64,000 nt of DNA, taken from the NCBI RefSeq assembly GCF_028823615.1, contig NZ_JAPEHT010000002.1, forward strand, positions 1-64,000, read 5' to 3'. Under the pieces are notes generated by a model, which had not been told where the DNA came from, made no database searches, and saw only the letters and a list, made by a program, of their open reading frames with translations. The stretch is from Planococcus sp. A6. Its GTDB lineage: Bacteria; Bacillota; Bacilli; Bacillales_A; Planococcaceae. The position numbers were made by a program, and so were the translations under genes. Below, piece by piece: positions 46,847-55,747 of this stretch (within the stretch, counting starts at the first letter, position 1; each line of letters starts with the position of its first letter).

Positions 46847-47209
46847 GTGAGTATAAACAGAGATCGTAAAATGGTAGGAGACGTCCAGGATAGAGGAGCA
46901 TTGAAGTGGACGGCCCTCATGCTGCCGGAACACATTCGAATGCTCAGGGAGTGGAAGGAAGAAGATAACCGTGTCCCGAAACCCGAACTGGATGAATTTG
47001 ATTTGCATGCGCTTCAAGAGAATATCGAAATTGCGATTGTGCGAACTTGCCAAGCAGAAATTCAAGTTTGGAAGGATAATCAACTTCACTATTACACCGG
47101 CATGATTATTAGTATGGACATTCACACGCGTACTATTGTTTATGATGATTCTTTATCAACCAAAAGATTATCTGTGGATGAGATTACTTCTGTGAGGTTA
47201 ATGGATTAG
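46847..47209 (+). CDS. YolD-like protein
   Basis: 120 residues from a GTG at 46847 with TAAGGAG nine bases upstream. The family signature is clear: DRGALKWTALMLPEHIRMLR near the N-terminus and a beta C-terminus (DNQLHYYTGMIISMDIHTRT; LSVDEITSVRLMD). YolD proteins are thought to be UmuD-like partners of the Y-family polymerase UvrX and are SOS regulated in B. subtilis prophages. Here no uvrX-like gene follows, so it may act with a host polymerase. Last gene before the right attachment site. Confidence 0.88.
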   Translation: MSINRDRKMVGDVQDRGALKWTALMLPEHIRMLREWKEEDNRVPKPELDEFDLHALQENIEIAIVRTCQAEIQVWKDNQLHYYTGMIISMDIHTRTIVYDDSLSTKRLSVDEITSVRLMD

Positions 47210-47326
47210 TTTGTGCATCCTTTGGAAAGATGCACGAAAACTTTATTTATCATTAGCTAATGATAAAATGGGGTATGTAGACAGTCATATAATAGAAGAA
47301 ACCAAATCCTGAAATACTAACAAAAA

Positions 47327-47466
47327 AATCACATTTCAAACGGCAAGATATGAAAGTCGGTGAAACTGCGTTATAGTAAAAAGTGAGTAACCCCTTTAAA
47401 ACAAGCGAGAACACTAATATATGAAAGTAGGCGAAACCATGCAAGCATACGATGAGTACATGAAAG
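47327..47466 (+). repeat. Right attachment-site copy: promoter region and first codons of brxA
   Basis: Gapless relative of 2723-2862, with an exact 22-base block at 47413-47434 and 11 bases at 47445-47455. It contains the expressed brxA start, so after integration the DNA upstream of the core is phage-borne and replaces the original leader. Confidence 0.8.
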
Positions 47467-47873
47467 GCATTGTCGTCCCAATGCGCAAAGAATTAACGGA
47501 ATCCGGATTTACGGAATTGACGACTGCAGAAGACGTCAACGAACATATGAGCAATTCACAAGGAGTAAGTCTTGTAATCATCAACTCGATCTGTGGATGT
47601 GCCGCAGGGCTTGCACGCCCAGCTGTACGTGAAGCGGTGGAATTGGCTGAGCACAAACCGGACCATTTGGTAACAGTATTTGCTGGACAAGACAAGGAAG
47701 CGACAGCGCAGATGCGCCAGTATTTCGAGGAAGTGCCGCCATCGTCTCCTTCGATTGCCGTTGTAAAAGACGGGCAGCTTGCACATTTCATTCCGCGCGA
47801 AGAAATCGAAGGCTTTGAAATGGAACAAGTGCGTGATGCCGTGAAACAAGCGATCGAGGAAGCAGCGCAGTGA
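47439..47873 (+). CDS. brxA: Bacilliredoxin (BrxA/BrxB, YphP/YqiW family)
   Basis: 144 residues from the ATG at 47439 (MQAYDEYMKGIVVPMRKELT), which fits the family's usual start; an in-frame ATG at 47421 adds six residues and neither has a strong ribosome site. The active-site motif CGCAAGLARPAV is intact (CGC, about residues 48-50). The protein removes bacillithiol from oxidised thiols in the cytosol. Its promoter region and first codons lie in the prophage attachment repeat, so the gene is kept whole by phage-supplied sequence. Overlaps the next gene by four bases. In B. subtilis yphP is next to ypiP and ypjP, as here. Confidence 0.92.
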   Translation: MQAYDEYMKGIVVPMRKELTESGFTELTTAEDVNEHMSNSQGVSLVIINSICGCAAGLARPAVREAVELAEHKPDHLVTVFAGQDKEATAQMRQYFEEVPPSSPSIAVVKDGQLAHFIPREEIEGFEMEQVRDAVKQAIEEAAQ

Positions 47874-48650
47874 AGACGATCGTCACGACCGCTTACCGGC
47901 CGACTGAAGTGACCAAGCGCCGTGCACAAGAGACCGCACAGTTCCTTGGCCTGCAGGCAGTCGAGCGCAATAAGCGGCCGATCTACAAACTGCACGAAGA
48001 ACTAGCTGCGGACGTCATTGTCTGCAAAAAAGAACGGCTCGAGCTTTATCCAGTCGGACAAAGCGAGCCGTTTCTTTTTTCATCCCAATTCAGCGGCATT
48101 TCGCTCGAAGCGGCCGTTAGAAAACGATCCGCTCGTTGAAGTGTCAGGACTCGAGCCGGGCGACGCCTATCTGGATTGCACGCTCGGCATGGCGAGTGAT
48201 GCGCTCATTGCTTCGCTTGTCGTTGGGGATAGGGGAAGAGTGGTTGGTTGTGAAAGCGACCCGGTCATCGCTCATGTCATCAGTGAAGGCTTAAAAAATT
48301 ATCAGGACATGCCGAAGCTGCACGAATCGATGAGGCGCATCCAAGTCGTCCCGCAAAATGCGGTCGATTATTTGAAGGGCCTTGATGATGATTCCTTCGA
48401 TGTCGTTTACATGGACCCAATGTTCACAGAACAAATTGCCGAAGCGTCGAACTTTGCGCCGCTCCGGAACAACGCGGATCACGGGCAATTGACGGAGGAA
48501 TGGGTAGAGGAAGCGAAGCGCGTTGCAAGAAAAAGCGTCGTCTTGAAAGCGCATTTCCGCTCGACTGATTTTGAGACGTTCGGCTTCAATCGGCGCGTGC
48601 GCCCGAATACGAAATTCCATTTCGGCGTCATACAAATGAATAAGAGCTAA
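47870..48650 (+). pseudogene. YpiP-like SAM-dependent methyltransferase, split by a +1 frameshift
   Basis: The N-terminal part (MKTIVTTAYRPTEVTKRRAQ to YPVGQSEPFLF) is in one frame; the family sequence continues as FHPNSAAFRSKRPL in the next frame. The switch point is a T6 tract at 48075-48080. After it come LDCTLGMASDALIAS (SAM loop), GCESDPVIAHVI and DVVYMDPMF (catalytic-like D-P-M-F), all intact. A single extra T would explain the split, either as a real mutation, a sequencing error or slippage at the homopolymer. Expected length is about 260 residues. It probably methylates an RNA; the substrate is unknown. Confidence 0.8.
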
Positions 48651-48651
48651 T

Positions 48652-48681
48652 AAAAAATCTCCCAATAAGGGAGATTTTTTT
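48652..48681. terminator. Terminator after methyltransferase gene
   Basis: AAAAAATCTCCC / GGGAGATTTTTTT around AATAA, bidirectional. Nearly the same hairpin recurs at 48988-49018. Confidence 0.85.
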
Positions 48682-48682
48682 A

Positions 48683-48986
48683 GAGTGTTGAAGAAGTCTG
48701 TAGTCCATTATAAATTAAACGAAGATTATCTTTTCCGCATTCAAAAATCAATGTTCTATTTAAGTATTTGAAGAAGCGTTCGCTCGTAAACCCTTTTGCT
48801 CAATAATGCTGAGCATTACTTTCGCAAAGATAATGTCTCCCGTAGGTCGACCTTATCTTTCCTGTGGATTAGTGAGACGGCCTAGACCCCGCAAGACGCA
48901 TAGCGGCTGAGGAGGCTTGGACGCGAGCCCACGGAAAGCGAGCGATAAGCTTCGAAAAATACGTGCCCATGAGTTTCTCGATATCA
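48683..48986. other. Intergenic segment between twin terminators, with a REP-like element
   Basis: No coding frame is supported. The part at about 48866-48960 (GACCCCGCAAGACGCATAGC; GCCCACGGAAAGCGAGCGAT) resembles GC-rich intergenic repeats that I recall in Bacillales genomes, but only one copy is in this window. The rest is AT-rich with no recognised element. Confidence 0.45.
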
Positions 48987-48987
48987 T

Positions 48988-49018
48988 AAAAAAATCTCCC
49001 AAAGCGGGAGATTTTTTT
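48988..49018. terminator. Second copy of the terminator, serving the 25-residue peptide gene
   Basis: AAAAAAATCTCCC / GGGAGATTTTTTT around AAAGC. It overlaps the stop of the minus-strand peptide gene at 49017. Confidence 0.8.
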
Positions 49019-49094
49019 AGTCTGTAAAGGATAGCGAAGTCAAATACACAAGCATAAACAATAGACCCAATCCAATCAATAATGACGCGTCCAT
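49017..49094 (-). CDS. 25-residue membrane peptide
   Basis: On the minus strand, AAAGGAGG lies eight bases before an ATG opening MDASLLIGLGLLFMLVYLTS then LSFTD: one transmembrane helix. A terminator follows directly. The consensus ribosome site and the hydrophobic pattern support a real small protein; function unknown (host gene by position). Confidence 0.6.
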   Translation of the reverse strand: MDASLLIGLGLLFMLVYLTSLSFTD

Positions 49095-49240
49095 GAAAAT
49101 TCCTCCTTTTTGAAAAAAACAAGGCGTACTTACTCGCTTTATTGTACAATGAAATGGAACAAGATGAAACCTTTCCACTTAAAAATCGTTTATTACTATA
49201 ACTATCTTGACAAAATGTTCAAAATTGAGGGTGATGTTTA

Positions 49241-49834
49241 GTGAAGAGTTGGTGGCAGAAGTCCTTGATGGTTGCTGTAACGGTTCTGACGCTAGGAGCC
49301 ATTACGCCAAACCATATGATTTGGGAGTCCTTGCTCGATGAAGAGGATAGCCCAAAAACGCATGCAAGCCAAGGGCAAACGAAACAATATACGATAGAAT
49401 GGATAGACCCGGAAGAATATTATGTGACGACCGATTCGATTTTGGCCGATTTCCGCCAAGCAGCAGAAGAACAGTCCTATATGAAATTCGGATCGCGCAT
49501 CGGACCCGTAATCGACTCGGAATTCCGTACGCGCATTTTGCCGACGATCCAGGACGTCATCGACACGGAACTGGCTGCATACGGCAAAGACAGATTGCGT
49601 AATTTGGCGATTTCCGAAAAACCGTCCGGCGACCACGCAGAGAAAATTTTCCACGTTTATGACAAAGACAGCGGGCAAGATGAAATCCGTTTCCATGTGC
49701 GTACAGAGAAAAAGCCGCTCGAAGGCTATTCATTCAATTTCCATTACCATTTAGCAAGCGATCAGTACCAGCGCCACATCAGCATCGGGGACATCTACTG
49801 GTCCAAAGACACCCCGCCTAAATGGCTTTCTTGA
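49241..49834 (+). CDS. ypjP: YpjP-like exported protein
   Basis: 197 residues from a GTG. It has an N-terminal hydrophobic segment MVAVTVLTLGAI after KSWWQKS (signal or anchor), then a soluble domain (TIEWIDPEEYYVTTDSILAD; FHYHLASDQYQRHISIGDIY). It lies between ypiP-like and thyA genes as in B. subtilis. Function unknown; likely extracytoplasmic. Confidence 0.8.
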   Translation: MKSWWQKSLMVAVTVLTLGAITPNHMIWESLLDEEDSPKTHASQGQTKQYTIEWIDPEEYYVTTDSILADFRQAAEEQSYMKFGSRIGPVIDSEFRTRILPTIQDVIDTELAAYGKDRLRNLAISEKPSGDHAEKIFHVYDKDSGQDEIRFHVRTEKKPLEGYSFNFHYHLASDQYQRHISIGDIYWSKDTPPKWLS

Positions 49835-49863
49835 AACCGTTATCATCATAACGGTTTTTTTTA
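49834..49863 (+). terminator. Terminator after ypjP
   Basis: AAACCGTTAT-CATC-ATAACGGTTT followed by a run of T. Confidence 0.9.
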
Positions 49864-49956
49864 ATGCCCTCATTTTTTCTGAAAACATGGTATTCTTAAA
49901 GTTTTTCTTATTCGAGTTGTTTTTGTTATGATGTTACTAATAATGGAGGGAATTGC

Positions 49957-50898
49957 ATGAAACAATATTTAGCGTTGTGTGAACATATTCTGGAGCAAGG
50001 AGCCAAAAAAGAAGACCGCACGGGAACCGGGACGCTGAGCGTATTCGGCCATCAGATGCGTTTTGACCTGGCAGAGGGCTTCCCGCTCATGACCACCAAG
50101 AAAACGGCGTTCCGGCTGATCGTCTCTGAACTTCTCTGGTTCATCAAAGGCGATACGAATGTCCAGACTTTATTGAAGGATAATAACCACATTTGGGACG
50201 AGTGGGCATTTGCCCAGTGGGTCGAGAGCGATGAATACGACGGGCCGGACATGAGTGATTTCGGCCGGCGGGCACAGCGCGATCCGAAATTTGCGGAACT
50301 GTACAAACAGCAAATGACGCTGTTCCAGGAAAAAGTGCTGGCTGATGACGAGTTTGCGAAAAAATACGGTGATTTGGGGCCGGTTTACGGCAAGCAATGG
50401 CGATCGTGGGCGGCGACTGACGGCAGCCAGATCGACCAGCTGAAAAATGTCGTCGAATCGATCAAGAACAACCCGGACTCGCGCCGCCATTTGGTAACGG
50501 CTTGGAATCCGGAATTCATCGATGATATGGCGCTTCCGCCTTGCCACATCATGTTCCAGTTTTACGTGGCAGACGGCAAATTATCATGCCAGCTATACCA
50601 AAGAAGCGCAGACGTCTTTCTCGGCGTGCCGTTCAATATCGCATCCTACGCACTTTTGACGCATCTGGTCGCCAAGGAATGCGGGCTCGAGCCTGGGGAG
50701 TTCATCCACACGACTGGCGATACGCATCTGTATGTGAACCATTTAGAGCAAGTGCAGGAGCAATTGGGCAGAGAACCCAAAGCCTTGCCATCTTTGAAAT
50801 TGACAGAAGGCAAATCGATGTTCGACATGAGCATGGAAGACATTCAAATCGAGGGCTATGACCCGCATCCGCGGATCAAAGCGCCTGTTGCTGTATAA
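49957..50898 (+). CDS. thyA: Thymidylate synthase ThyA
   Basis: 313 residues; AATGGAGGG upstream. [18 protein letters not shown] at the N-terminus, catalytic Cys196 in [10 protein letters not shown], then [20 protein letters not shown] and [15 protein letters not shown]. It is longer than the 264-residue E. coli type because of an insertion at about 88-137, as in lactobacillar and staphylococcal enzymes. It converts dUMP to dTMP using methylene-tetrahydrofolate, giving dihydrofolate that the next gene product recycles. It starts the cluster after the ypjP terminator. Confidence 0.96.
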   Translation: MKQYLALCEHILEQGAKKEDRTGTGTLSVFGHQMRFDLAEGFPLMTTKKTAFRLIVSELLWFIKGDTNVQTLLKDNNHIWDEWAFAQWVESDEYDGPDMSDFGRRAQRDPKFAELYKQQMTLFQEKVLADDEFAKKYGDLGPVYGKQWRSWAATDGSQIDQLKNVVESIKNNPDSRRHLVTAWNPEFIDDMALPPCHIMFQFYVADGKLSCQLYQRSADVFLGVPFNIASYALLTHLVAKECGLEPGEFIHTTGDTHLYVNHLEQVQEQLGREPKALPSLKLTEGKSMFDMSMEDIQIEGYDPHPRIKAPVAV

Positions 50899-50917
50899 CG
50901 GCCAAGGAGGAGAACTT

Positions 50918-51415
50918 ATGATTTCATTAATGGTGGCGCACGACCCGGATCACGTAATCGGCAAGGACAATCAATTGCCGTGGCATATTCCGGAAGATTT
51001 GGCCTATTTTAAAAAACACACCTTGGGAAAAGGCATGGTAATGGGGCGCAATACCTTCGAGTCGATTGGCCGGCCTTTGCCAAAGCGACGCAATATCATC
51101 GTGACGCGCAACACGGAATACACAGCACAAGGCGCAGACATCACCCATAACCTGGAAGATGCCATCGAATTGGCCAGAGAGCAGCACGACGAAGTAATGA
51201 TTATCGGCGGCGAGCAGATTTTCCGTGAAGCCTTGCCGATCGCCGATAGGTTGTATATTACACTGGTTCACCAAGCTTTCGAAGGAGACACGTTTTTTCC
51301 TGAATACGGAAGGGAATGGAAGTTAGTATCGGAGTCTGAACGCCAACACTCGAACGGCATCCCGTATTCGTATTTGGTGTACGAACGAAGCGCAGGGGGA
51401 GAATCAGGTGATTAA
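50918..51415 (+). CDS. dfrA: Dihydrofolate reductase
   Basis: 165 residues from the ATG at 50918, AAGGAGG upstream. MISLMVAHDPDHVIGKDNQL then PWHIPEDLAYFKKHT carries the catalytic acidic residue (Glu27 equivalent), with GRNTFESIGRPLPKR and IIGGEQIFREAL for NADPH binding. It regenerates tetrahydrofolate used by ThyA; the two are adjacent and evidently co-transcribed. Confidence 0.95.
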   Translation: MISLMVAHDPDHVIGKDNQLPWHIPEDLAYFKKHTLGKGMVMGRNTFESIGRPLPKRRNIIVTRNTEYTAQGADITHNLEDAIELAREQHDEVMIIGGEQIFREALPIADRLYITLVHQAFEGDTFFPEYGREWKLVSESERQHSNGIPYSYLVYERSAGGESGD

Positions 51416-52127
51416 GTCCGCCCGAACATTTTCCTATCTATTCGGCTATTTACCGATTGCTGCCACCAATTTGGCGAAATTCAAAAAGCGTAAAGCGGGC
51501 ATGAGCCAAGAGGAATACAGCAAGCTGATCCATAGCGAACCCCAGAAATGGGCGTCAGGCATCATGAAGCGGACGGGCAGCCAGGTCGAAGTGAGCGGGC
51601 TCGATTATTTACCGGAAGGGCCCGTGTTGTTTGTCAGCAACCACGAAGGTAATTTCGACATTCCGGTGCTGTTGTCGTCGATCCCGAAACCGTTTGGCTT
51701 TATTTCCAAAGAAGAAGTGAGGAAATTCCCGATCATCCCAACTTATATGGAAGAGATGAATTGCGTATTCCTAGACCGTACCGACCGCCGCAGCGCATTC
51801 AAGTCCATCACCGATACCATCGGAAAGCTTCACGAAGGCCATTCCATTTTGATTTTCCCGGAAGGCACGAGAAGCAAAGGGCAAGGGCTCAAGGAGTTTA
51901 AAGCAGGATTCATGCGCATCGCGAAAGAAGCTGGCGTACCGGTTGTGCCGATCGCCATCGAAGGCACATCGCGCATAATGGAAAACAACAATAACCAAAT
52001 CCGTCCGGCCCGTGTAAGGGTTCAAGTGCTTGAACCCTTAACTCCGCAAGAGCTGGACGCTGCGGGCGTGAAAGCGGCGCAATTGGTCAGAAGCCGCATT
52101 GAACAAGCGCTGGCTGATGTTCAGTAA
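51408..52127 (+). CDS. 1-acyl-glycerol-3-phosphate acyltransferase (PlsC-like)
   Basis: 239 residues from a GTG overlapping the dfrA end. The acyltransferase boxes are present: NHEGNFD (His79-x4-Asp84), FLDRTDRR and FPEGTRSKGQG, then VPIAIEGTSRIM. It adds the second acyl chain to lysophosphatidic acid or a related acceptor at the membrane. The first 25 residues are mildly hydrophobic. The B. subtilis counterpart in this neighbourhood is ypkP. Confidence 0.9.
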   Translation: MIKSARTFSYLFGYLPIAATNLAKFKKRKAGMSQEEYSKLIHSEPQKWASGIMKRTGSQVEVSGLDYLPEGPVLFVSNHEGNFDIPVLLSSIPKPFGFISKEEVRKFPIIPTYMEEMNCVFLDRTDRRSAFKSITDTIGKLHEGHSILIFPEGTRSKGQGLKEFKAGFMRIAKEAGVPVVPIAIEGTSRIMENNNNQIRPARVRVQVLEPLTPQELDAAGVKAAQLVRSRIEQALADVQ

Positions 52128-52190
52128 ATCGTTTGTGTGAAAAGCTAATCCCGTTAACACCCTATAAGTAGATGAAATGGAAGTGATCGA

Positions 52191-53030
52191 ATGTCGAAAA
52201 TTCACATTGTAACGGATTCGACTGCTGATTTGAAAGCAGAAGAAATAGAAGCATACGGGCTACACGTCGTTCCGTTATCGATCCAGATCGGGGGCAAGAC
52301 CTATCTGGACCGTGTCGATTTGGAACCGGAAGCTTTTCTTGAACTGATGAAGAATTCAGATGAATTCCCGAAGAGCTCCCAGCCGGCTCCAGGCGTTTTC
52401 AAAGAGCTCTATGACGAACTCGGCAAGGACGGAAGCCAAATCATTTCCATCCATATGACCGGGGGCATGAGCGGTACCGTGGAATCGGCGCGCACCGCTG
52501 CGGAATTGACGGATTCCGATGTCACCGTCATCGATTCCCGTTATATTTCCCATGCCCTGACGTTCCAGGTATTCGAAGCTGCCACTATGGCAAAGCAAGG
52601 CAAAACCGTCCAGGAAATCGTCGAACGCGTAGAGCAGGTGCGGCGCAATACGAAACTGTATGTCGTAGTCGATACGCTCGATAATTTAGTCAAAGGAGGG
52701 CGCATCGGCAAAGGCCGTGCGATGATCGGATCGTTCTTGAAAATCAAGCCGATTGCTTCCCTTGACGACGGCGAATACACCCCTGTCGCCAAAATGCGCA
52801 GCCATAAGCAAGTGGTGGATTATTTGGTGAAAGATTTCGCTGAACGCACAAAAGGCAAAGTGGTCAAAGGTGTCGGAATCGCCCAGGCAAATGGCCAGTC
52901 GATGGCCGAGCCGCTGCGCGAAAAAATCAAAGAAACCGGCTTTACCGCCGTACGATATGATTTCACGACTCCGGTCATTTCCACGCATACGGGGATTGGC
53001 GCCATCGGGTTCATGTATTACACGGAGTAA
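52191..53030 (+). CDS. degV: DegV-family fatty-acid-binding protein
   Basis: 279 residues. KIHIVTDSTADLKAEEIEAY (family opening), MTGGMSGTVESARTA, and KGGRIGKGRAMIGSFLKIKP match DegV/FakB proteins that bind a fatty acid and present it to the kinase FakA. Located after a lipid acyltransferase gene. The gene has its own GGAAGTGA ribosome site after a 63-base gap. Confidence 0.92.
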   Translation: MSKIHIVTDSTADLKAEEIEAYGLHVVPLSIQIGGKTYLDRVDLEPEAFLELMKNSDEFPKSSQPAPGVFKELYDELGKDGSQIISIHMTGGMSGTVESARTAAELTDSDVTVIDSRYISHALTFQVFEAATMAKQGKTVQEIVERVEQVRRNTKLYVVVDTLDNLVKGGRIGKGRAMIGSFLKIKPIASLDDGEYTPVAKMRSHKQVVDYLVKDFAERTKGKVVKGVGIAQANGQSMAEPLREKIKETGFTAVRYDFTTPVISTHTGIGAIGFMYYTE

Positions 53031-53059
53031 ATTAAAAGAATCATAAAGGAGAGACGGAC

Positions 53060-53857
53060 GTGAAACGCATCCTGTATATTGTCATCGCTTTATCGATTGT
53101 GCTTGCGGGATGTGCTTCAACGTTCAATTTCGGTAAAGAAGAAGCGGCGCCGCGCTTGCCGGTGGAATTCACCCCTTACACCGTCCCGCCGAACTTCATC
53201 CCGCAAACTGTCATCATCACGGCCCTTGGCGATTCTTTGTCACAAGGCGTGGGCGATACGGAGAACCGCGGGGGCTATGCCGGCCGTCTGGCGCTAGAAA
53301 TGGCGGAATGGCCGGGGGTGGAAGGCATCGCCCTTGAAAACACGGCGAAGCGCGGCAGAAGAAGCGACCAATTATTGGCACTGTTCCAGCAAGGCAAGCT
53401 GTCCGGACCGTTGCTCGCTTCGGATTACATTTTCATGACGATCGGCGGCAACGACGTCATGCGCATCGTGAAACGGGATTTGTTTTCGCTGAATATCGAT
53501 GCATTCACCGAAGAGTTAATTCTTTACCAGAACCGCTTCGAGACCATCTACACATCCATCCGCTCGTTAAATCCATCTGCGCCGCTCATCGTCGTCGGCC
53601 TGTACAATCCGTTTTCTCTGGTGACGGATGAAGTGGAGGAATTCGATCAAATCATCGCCTCCTATAATGGAGTCATGCAAGAAACAGTGGAAGACGATCC
53701 GCATGCCTGTTTCGTCCCTGTCAGCGATTTATTCGTCGGCAACGAGAATTTGGTATATCATACCGATTTCTTCCATCCGAACAGCAAAGGCTATGACCTG
53801 ATGGCTGAGCGGGTATCGGAAAGAATGGAGCAATGCGGAATCAGCTTCCAAGGATAG
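53060..53857 (+). CDS. ypmR: SGNH/GDSL-hydrolase lipoprotein (YpmR-like)
   Basis: 265 residues. The lipoprotein signal peptide ends LAGC (Cys18). SGNH blocks: ALGDSLSQG (Ser60), GGNDVM, and a C-terminal HPNSKGYDLMAE with the catalytic Asp/His context (DFFHPN). Anchored outside the membrane, it should be an esterase or lipase; the substrate is unknown. Forms a unit with the following ypmS-like gene (11 bases apart), as in B. subtilis. Confidence 0.88.
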   Translation: MKRILYIVIALSIVLAGCASTFNFGKEEAAPRLPVEFTPYTVPPNFIPQTVIITALGDSLSQGVGDTENRGGYAGRLALEMAEWPGVEGIALENTAKRGRRSDQLLALFQQGKLSGPLLASDYIFMTIGGNDVMRIVKRDLFSLNIDAFTEELILYQNRFETIYTSIRSLNPSAPLIVVGLYNPFSLVTDEVEEFDQIIASYNGVMQETVEDDPHACFVPVSDLFVGNENLVYHTDFFHPNSKGYDLMAERVSERMEQCGISFQG

Positions 53858-53868
53858 GAGGTGGAAAG

Positions 53869-54444
53869 ATGAAGAAATGGCGTTTTGCCTTTTTCGTGCT
53901 ATTGGTGTTGAACCTTATTGCCGTCATTGGATTTTTCCTGTTCATTACAACACCATCCGATAATTTTAAGACCTACCAAGCGGAAAGCAGCCCGCCGCCA
54001 GAAGGCAATACCGTCGTCGTCAATACGACCAAAGCCGATTTTGAAGGCATTGCGAATACCTATATCGCTGATGCGATGGAAGGCCAGCCGATGCCTTTGC
54101 GCCTGTCGGTGACCGATAATGTCAGCTTGTCGACCGAGTTGACGGTCTTTGGGGTGACCTTGCCGATCTTGTTGACATTCGACCCGGTCGTGCTGCCGGA
54201 TGGCAATTTGCTGTTGGAACAGCGTTCGGTCGAAGTCGGACGGCTCGACATACCACCGGAATCAGCGTTAAAATTGCTTCGAGACTCCGTGGATCTTCCA
54301 GAATTTATGGAAGTACTGCCGAAAGAAGAGGAAGTCGTGTTGAATCTCACCGAAATTCCCATCAACGGCGGCGTTTCAGTACGCGCAACATCGTTCGATC
54401 TTGAAGAAGACGACATCCGTCTTTTAGTAACGATTCAGCCATAA
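53869..54444 (+). CDS. ypmS: YpmS-like membrane-anchored protein (DUF2140)
   Basis: 191 residues from the ATG at 53869 with AGGAGGTGG upstream. One N-terminal transmembrane helix ([20 protein letters not shown]), then an extracellular beta-rich domain with [20 protein letters not shown], typical of DUF2140. Function unknown; probable partner of the SGNH lipoprotein. Confidence 0.85.
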   Translation: MKKWRFAFFVLLVLNLIAVIGFFLFITTPSDNFKTYQAESSPPPEGNTVVVNTTKADFEGIANTYIADAMEGQPMPLRLSVTDNVSLSTELTVFGVTLPILLTFDPVVLPDGNLLLEQRSVEVGRLDIPPESALKLLRDSVDLPEFMEVLPKEEEVVLNLTEIPINGGVSVRATSFDLEEDDIRLLVTIQP

Positions 54445-54460
54445 TGTGAGGAGGAGTAAA

Positions 54461-54991
54461 ATGAAGACTGAAAAAGCGACATTTGCCGGCGGCTGTTTTT
54501 GGTGCATGGTACAGCCTTTTGATTCGCTCGAAGGCATCGAAGCTGTCGTCAGTGGCTATACAGGCGGCGATTTGCCGAATCCGACCTATGAGCAAGTCTG
54601 CACAAACTTGACCGGCCACCGGGAAGCTGTTGAAATCACGTTCCAGCCGGAGCTTTACCCTTATGAGCAACTGCTAGAAGTGTATTGGTCCCAGATCGAC
54701 CCGACCGATGCAGGCGGCCAGTTTTTCGACCGCGGCGATTCTTACAAAACCGCCATTTATTACCATACGGAAGAACAGCGGATCGCTGCTGAAAAATCCA
54801 AACAGCAATTGGAGCAGTCGGGTAAGTTCACTAAACCGATCGCAACGGATATTTTACCGGCGAAGGAATTTTATCCAGCCGAAACGTATCACCAAGATTA
54901 TTACGAGAAAAACCCAACGCATTATAACCGCTATGCGACAGGATCCGGTCGCAAGGCATTTATCCAAAACCATTGGGGGGAATCGAAATGA
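54461..54991 (+). CDS. msrA: Peptide methionine sulfoxide reductase MsrA
   Basis: 176 residues from the ATG at 54461 (GGAGG upstream). [14 protein letters not shown] has the catalytic Cys12 and Cys15, followed by [15 protein letters not shown] and [14 protein letters not shown]-like [13 protein letters not shown]. It reduces S-methionine sulfoxide in proteins. The stop overlaps msrB by four bases. Confidence 0.95.
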   Translation: MKTEKATFAGGCFWCMVQPFDSLEGIEAVVSGYTGGDLPNPTYEQVCTNLTGHREAVEITFQPELYPYEQLLEVYWSQIDPTDAGGQFFDRGDSYKTAIYYHTEEQRIAAEKSKQQLEQSGKFTKPIATDILPAKEFYPAETYHQDYYEKNPTHYNRYATGSGRKAFIQNHWGESK

Positions 54992-55413
54992 AAGACGATT
55001 TGAAAGCGAAATTGACGCCGATGCAATACCACGTCACGCAGGAAAACGGTACTGAACCGCCGTTCCAAGGCGAATTCGACCAGCATTTCGAAGAAGGCAT
55101 CTATGTCGACATCGTCTCGGGCAAACCCTTGTTCAGCTCGAAAGACAAATTCGACGCACATTGCGGCTGGCCGAGTTTTGCCAAGCCGATCGAAGGCGAA
55201 GAAGTCAAAGAAAGCTTCGATACGAGCCACGGCATGAGACGGACTGAAGTGCGTTCTGCTTCAGCCGATTCGCATCTCGGCCATTTATTCCCGGACGGGC
55301 CATCTGAACTTGGGGGCTTGCGTTACTGCATCAACTCCGCAGCATTGCGTTTCGTTCCGAAAGATCAATTGGAACAACAGGGCTATAGCGAGTATTTGCA
55401 GCTATTTGAATAA
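54988..55413 (+). CDS. msrB: Peptide methionine sulfoxide reductase MsrB
   Basis: 141 residues from the ATG at 54988. Landmarks [37 protein letters not shown] and the catalytic Cys in [10 protein letters not shown]. It lacks the CxxC zinc knuckles of some MsrBs. It reduces R-methionine sulfoxide, complementing MsrA from the overlapping upstream gene. A hairpin terminator follows. Confidence 0.95.
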   Translation: MKDDLKAKLTPMQYHVTQENGTEPPFQGEFDQHFEEGIYVDIVSGKPLFSSKDKFDAHCGWPSFAKPIEGEEVKESFDTSHGMRRTEVRSASADSHLGHLFPDGPSELGGLRYCINSAALRFVPKDQLEQQGYSEYLQLFE

Positions 55414-55419
55414 AAAGGC

Positions 55420-55445
55420 AGCCTGGACTCCGGTCCGGGCTTTTT
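55420..55445 (+). terminator. Terminator after msrAB
   Basis: AGCC.GGAC-TCCG-GTCC.GGCT and T run. Confidence 0.8.
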
Positions 55446-55465
55446 GCTGAAAGGAGGGGCCTCTC

Positions 55466-55681
55466 GTGAATCGCTCGTTTTATCAATTTGCATTGAAATA
55501 CCGCGGCAAGCTTGTACAGGATGAATATTCCCAATTTGCCGAGGCGATGTTTTTGGACCACAGCTTTCCGAAAACGAGTACGGATTTCCAGGAGATTTCG
55601 CAATACGTCGAAGAAAAGGCGCATCCCGTTCTCCAAGCTTCCACATTCGACCGCATGTGGGAAGAATACGAGGCAGGTTGA
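55466..55681 (+). CDS. YozE-family protein (host copy)
   Basis: 71 residues from a GTG with GGAGGGG upstream. RSFYQFALKYRGKLVQDEYS, FLDHSFPKTSTDFQEISQYV and DRMWEEYEAG match the YozE SAM-like family. Small helical protein of unknown role. A distant relative is encoded by the prophage at 46470-46706. Confidence 0.85.
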   Translation: MNRSFYQFALKYRGKLVQDEYSQFAEAMFLDHSFPKTSTDFQEISQYVEEKAHPVLQASTFDRMWEEYEAG

Positions 55682-55747
55682 GGCTCTTCATTGCACTTAG
55701 CTAAAAAAAACAGTATGATTAAATCGACTAAAATAAAGTGAGGTTTT

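Larger units (their letters stand above)
2809..47434. mobile_element. Integrated siphovirus prophage, about 44.6 kb
   Basis: It is bounded by direct repeats (22 exact bases inside about 140 bases of imperfect repeat), with a tyrosine integrase next to the left repeat and host gene brxA running out of the right repeat. The gene order is the standard one: lysogeny on minus; early, replication, packaging, head, tail and lysis on plus. Every module needed for a viable siphovirus has an open gene (integrase, repressor, RecT, initiator, terminases, portal, protease, capsid, tail tube, tape measure, Dit, Tal, holin, endolysin), so it may be inducible. No helicase loader gene was recognised. Confidence 0.9.

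Noticed and set aside
47212-47236. GTGCATC/GATGCAC inverted repeat as the terminator of the yolD-like gene
   Set aside because: The stem is only 7 bp and is not followed by a proper T run; left unannotated.
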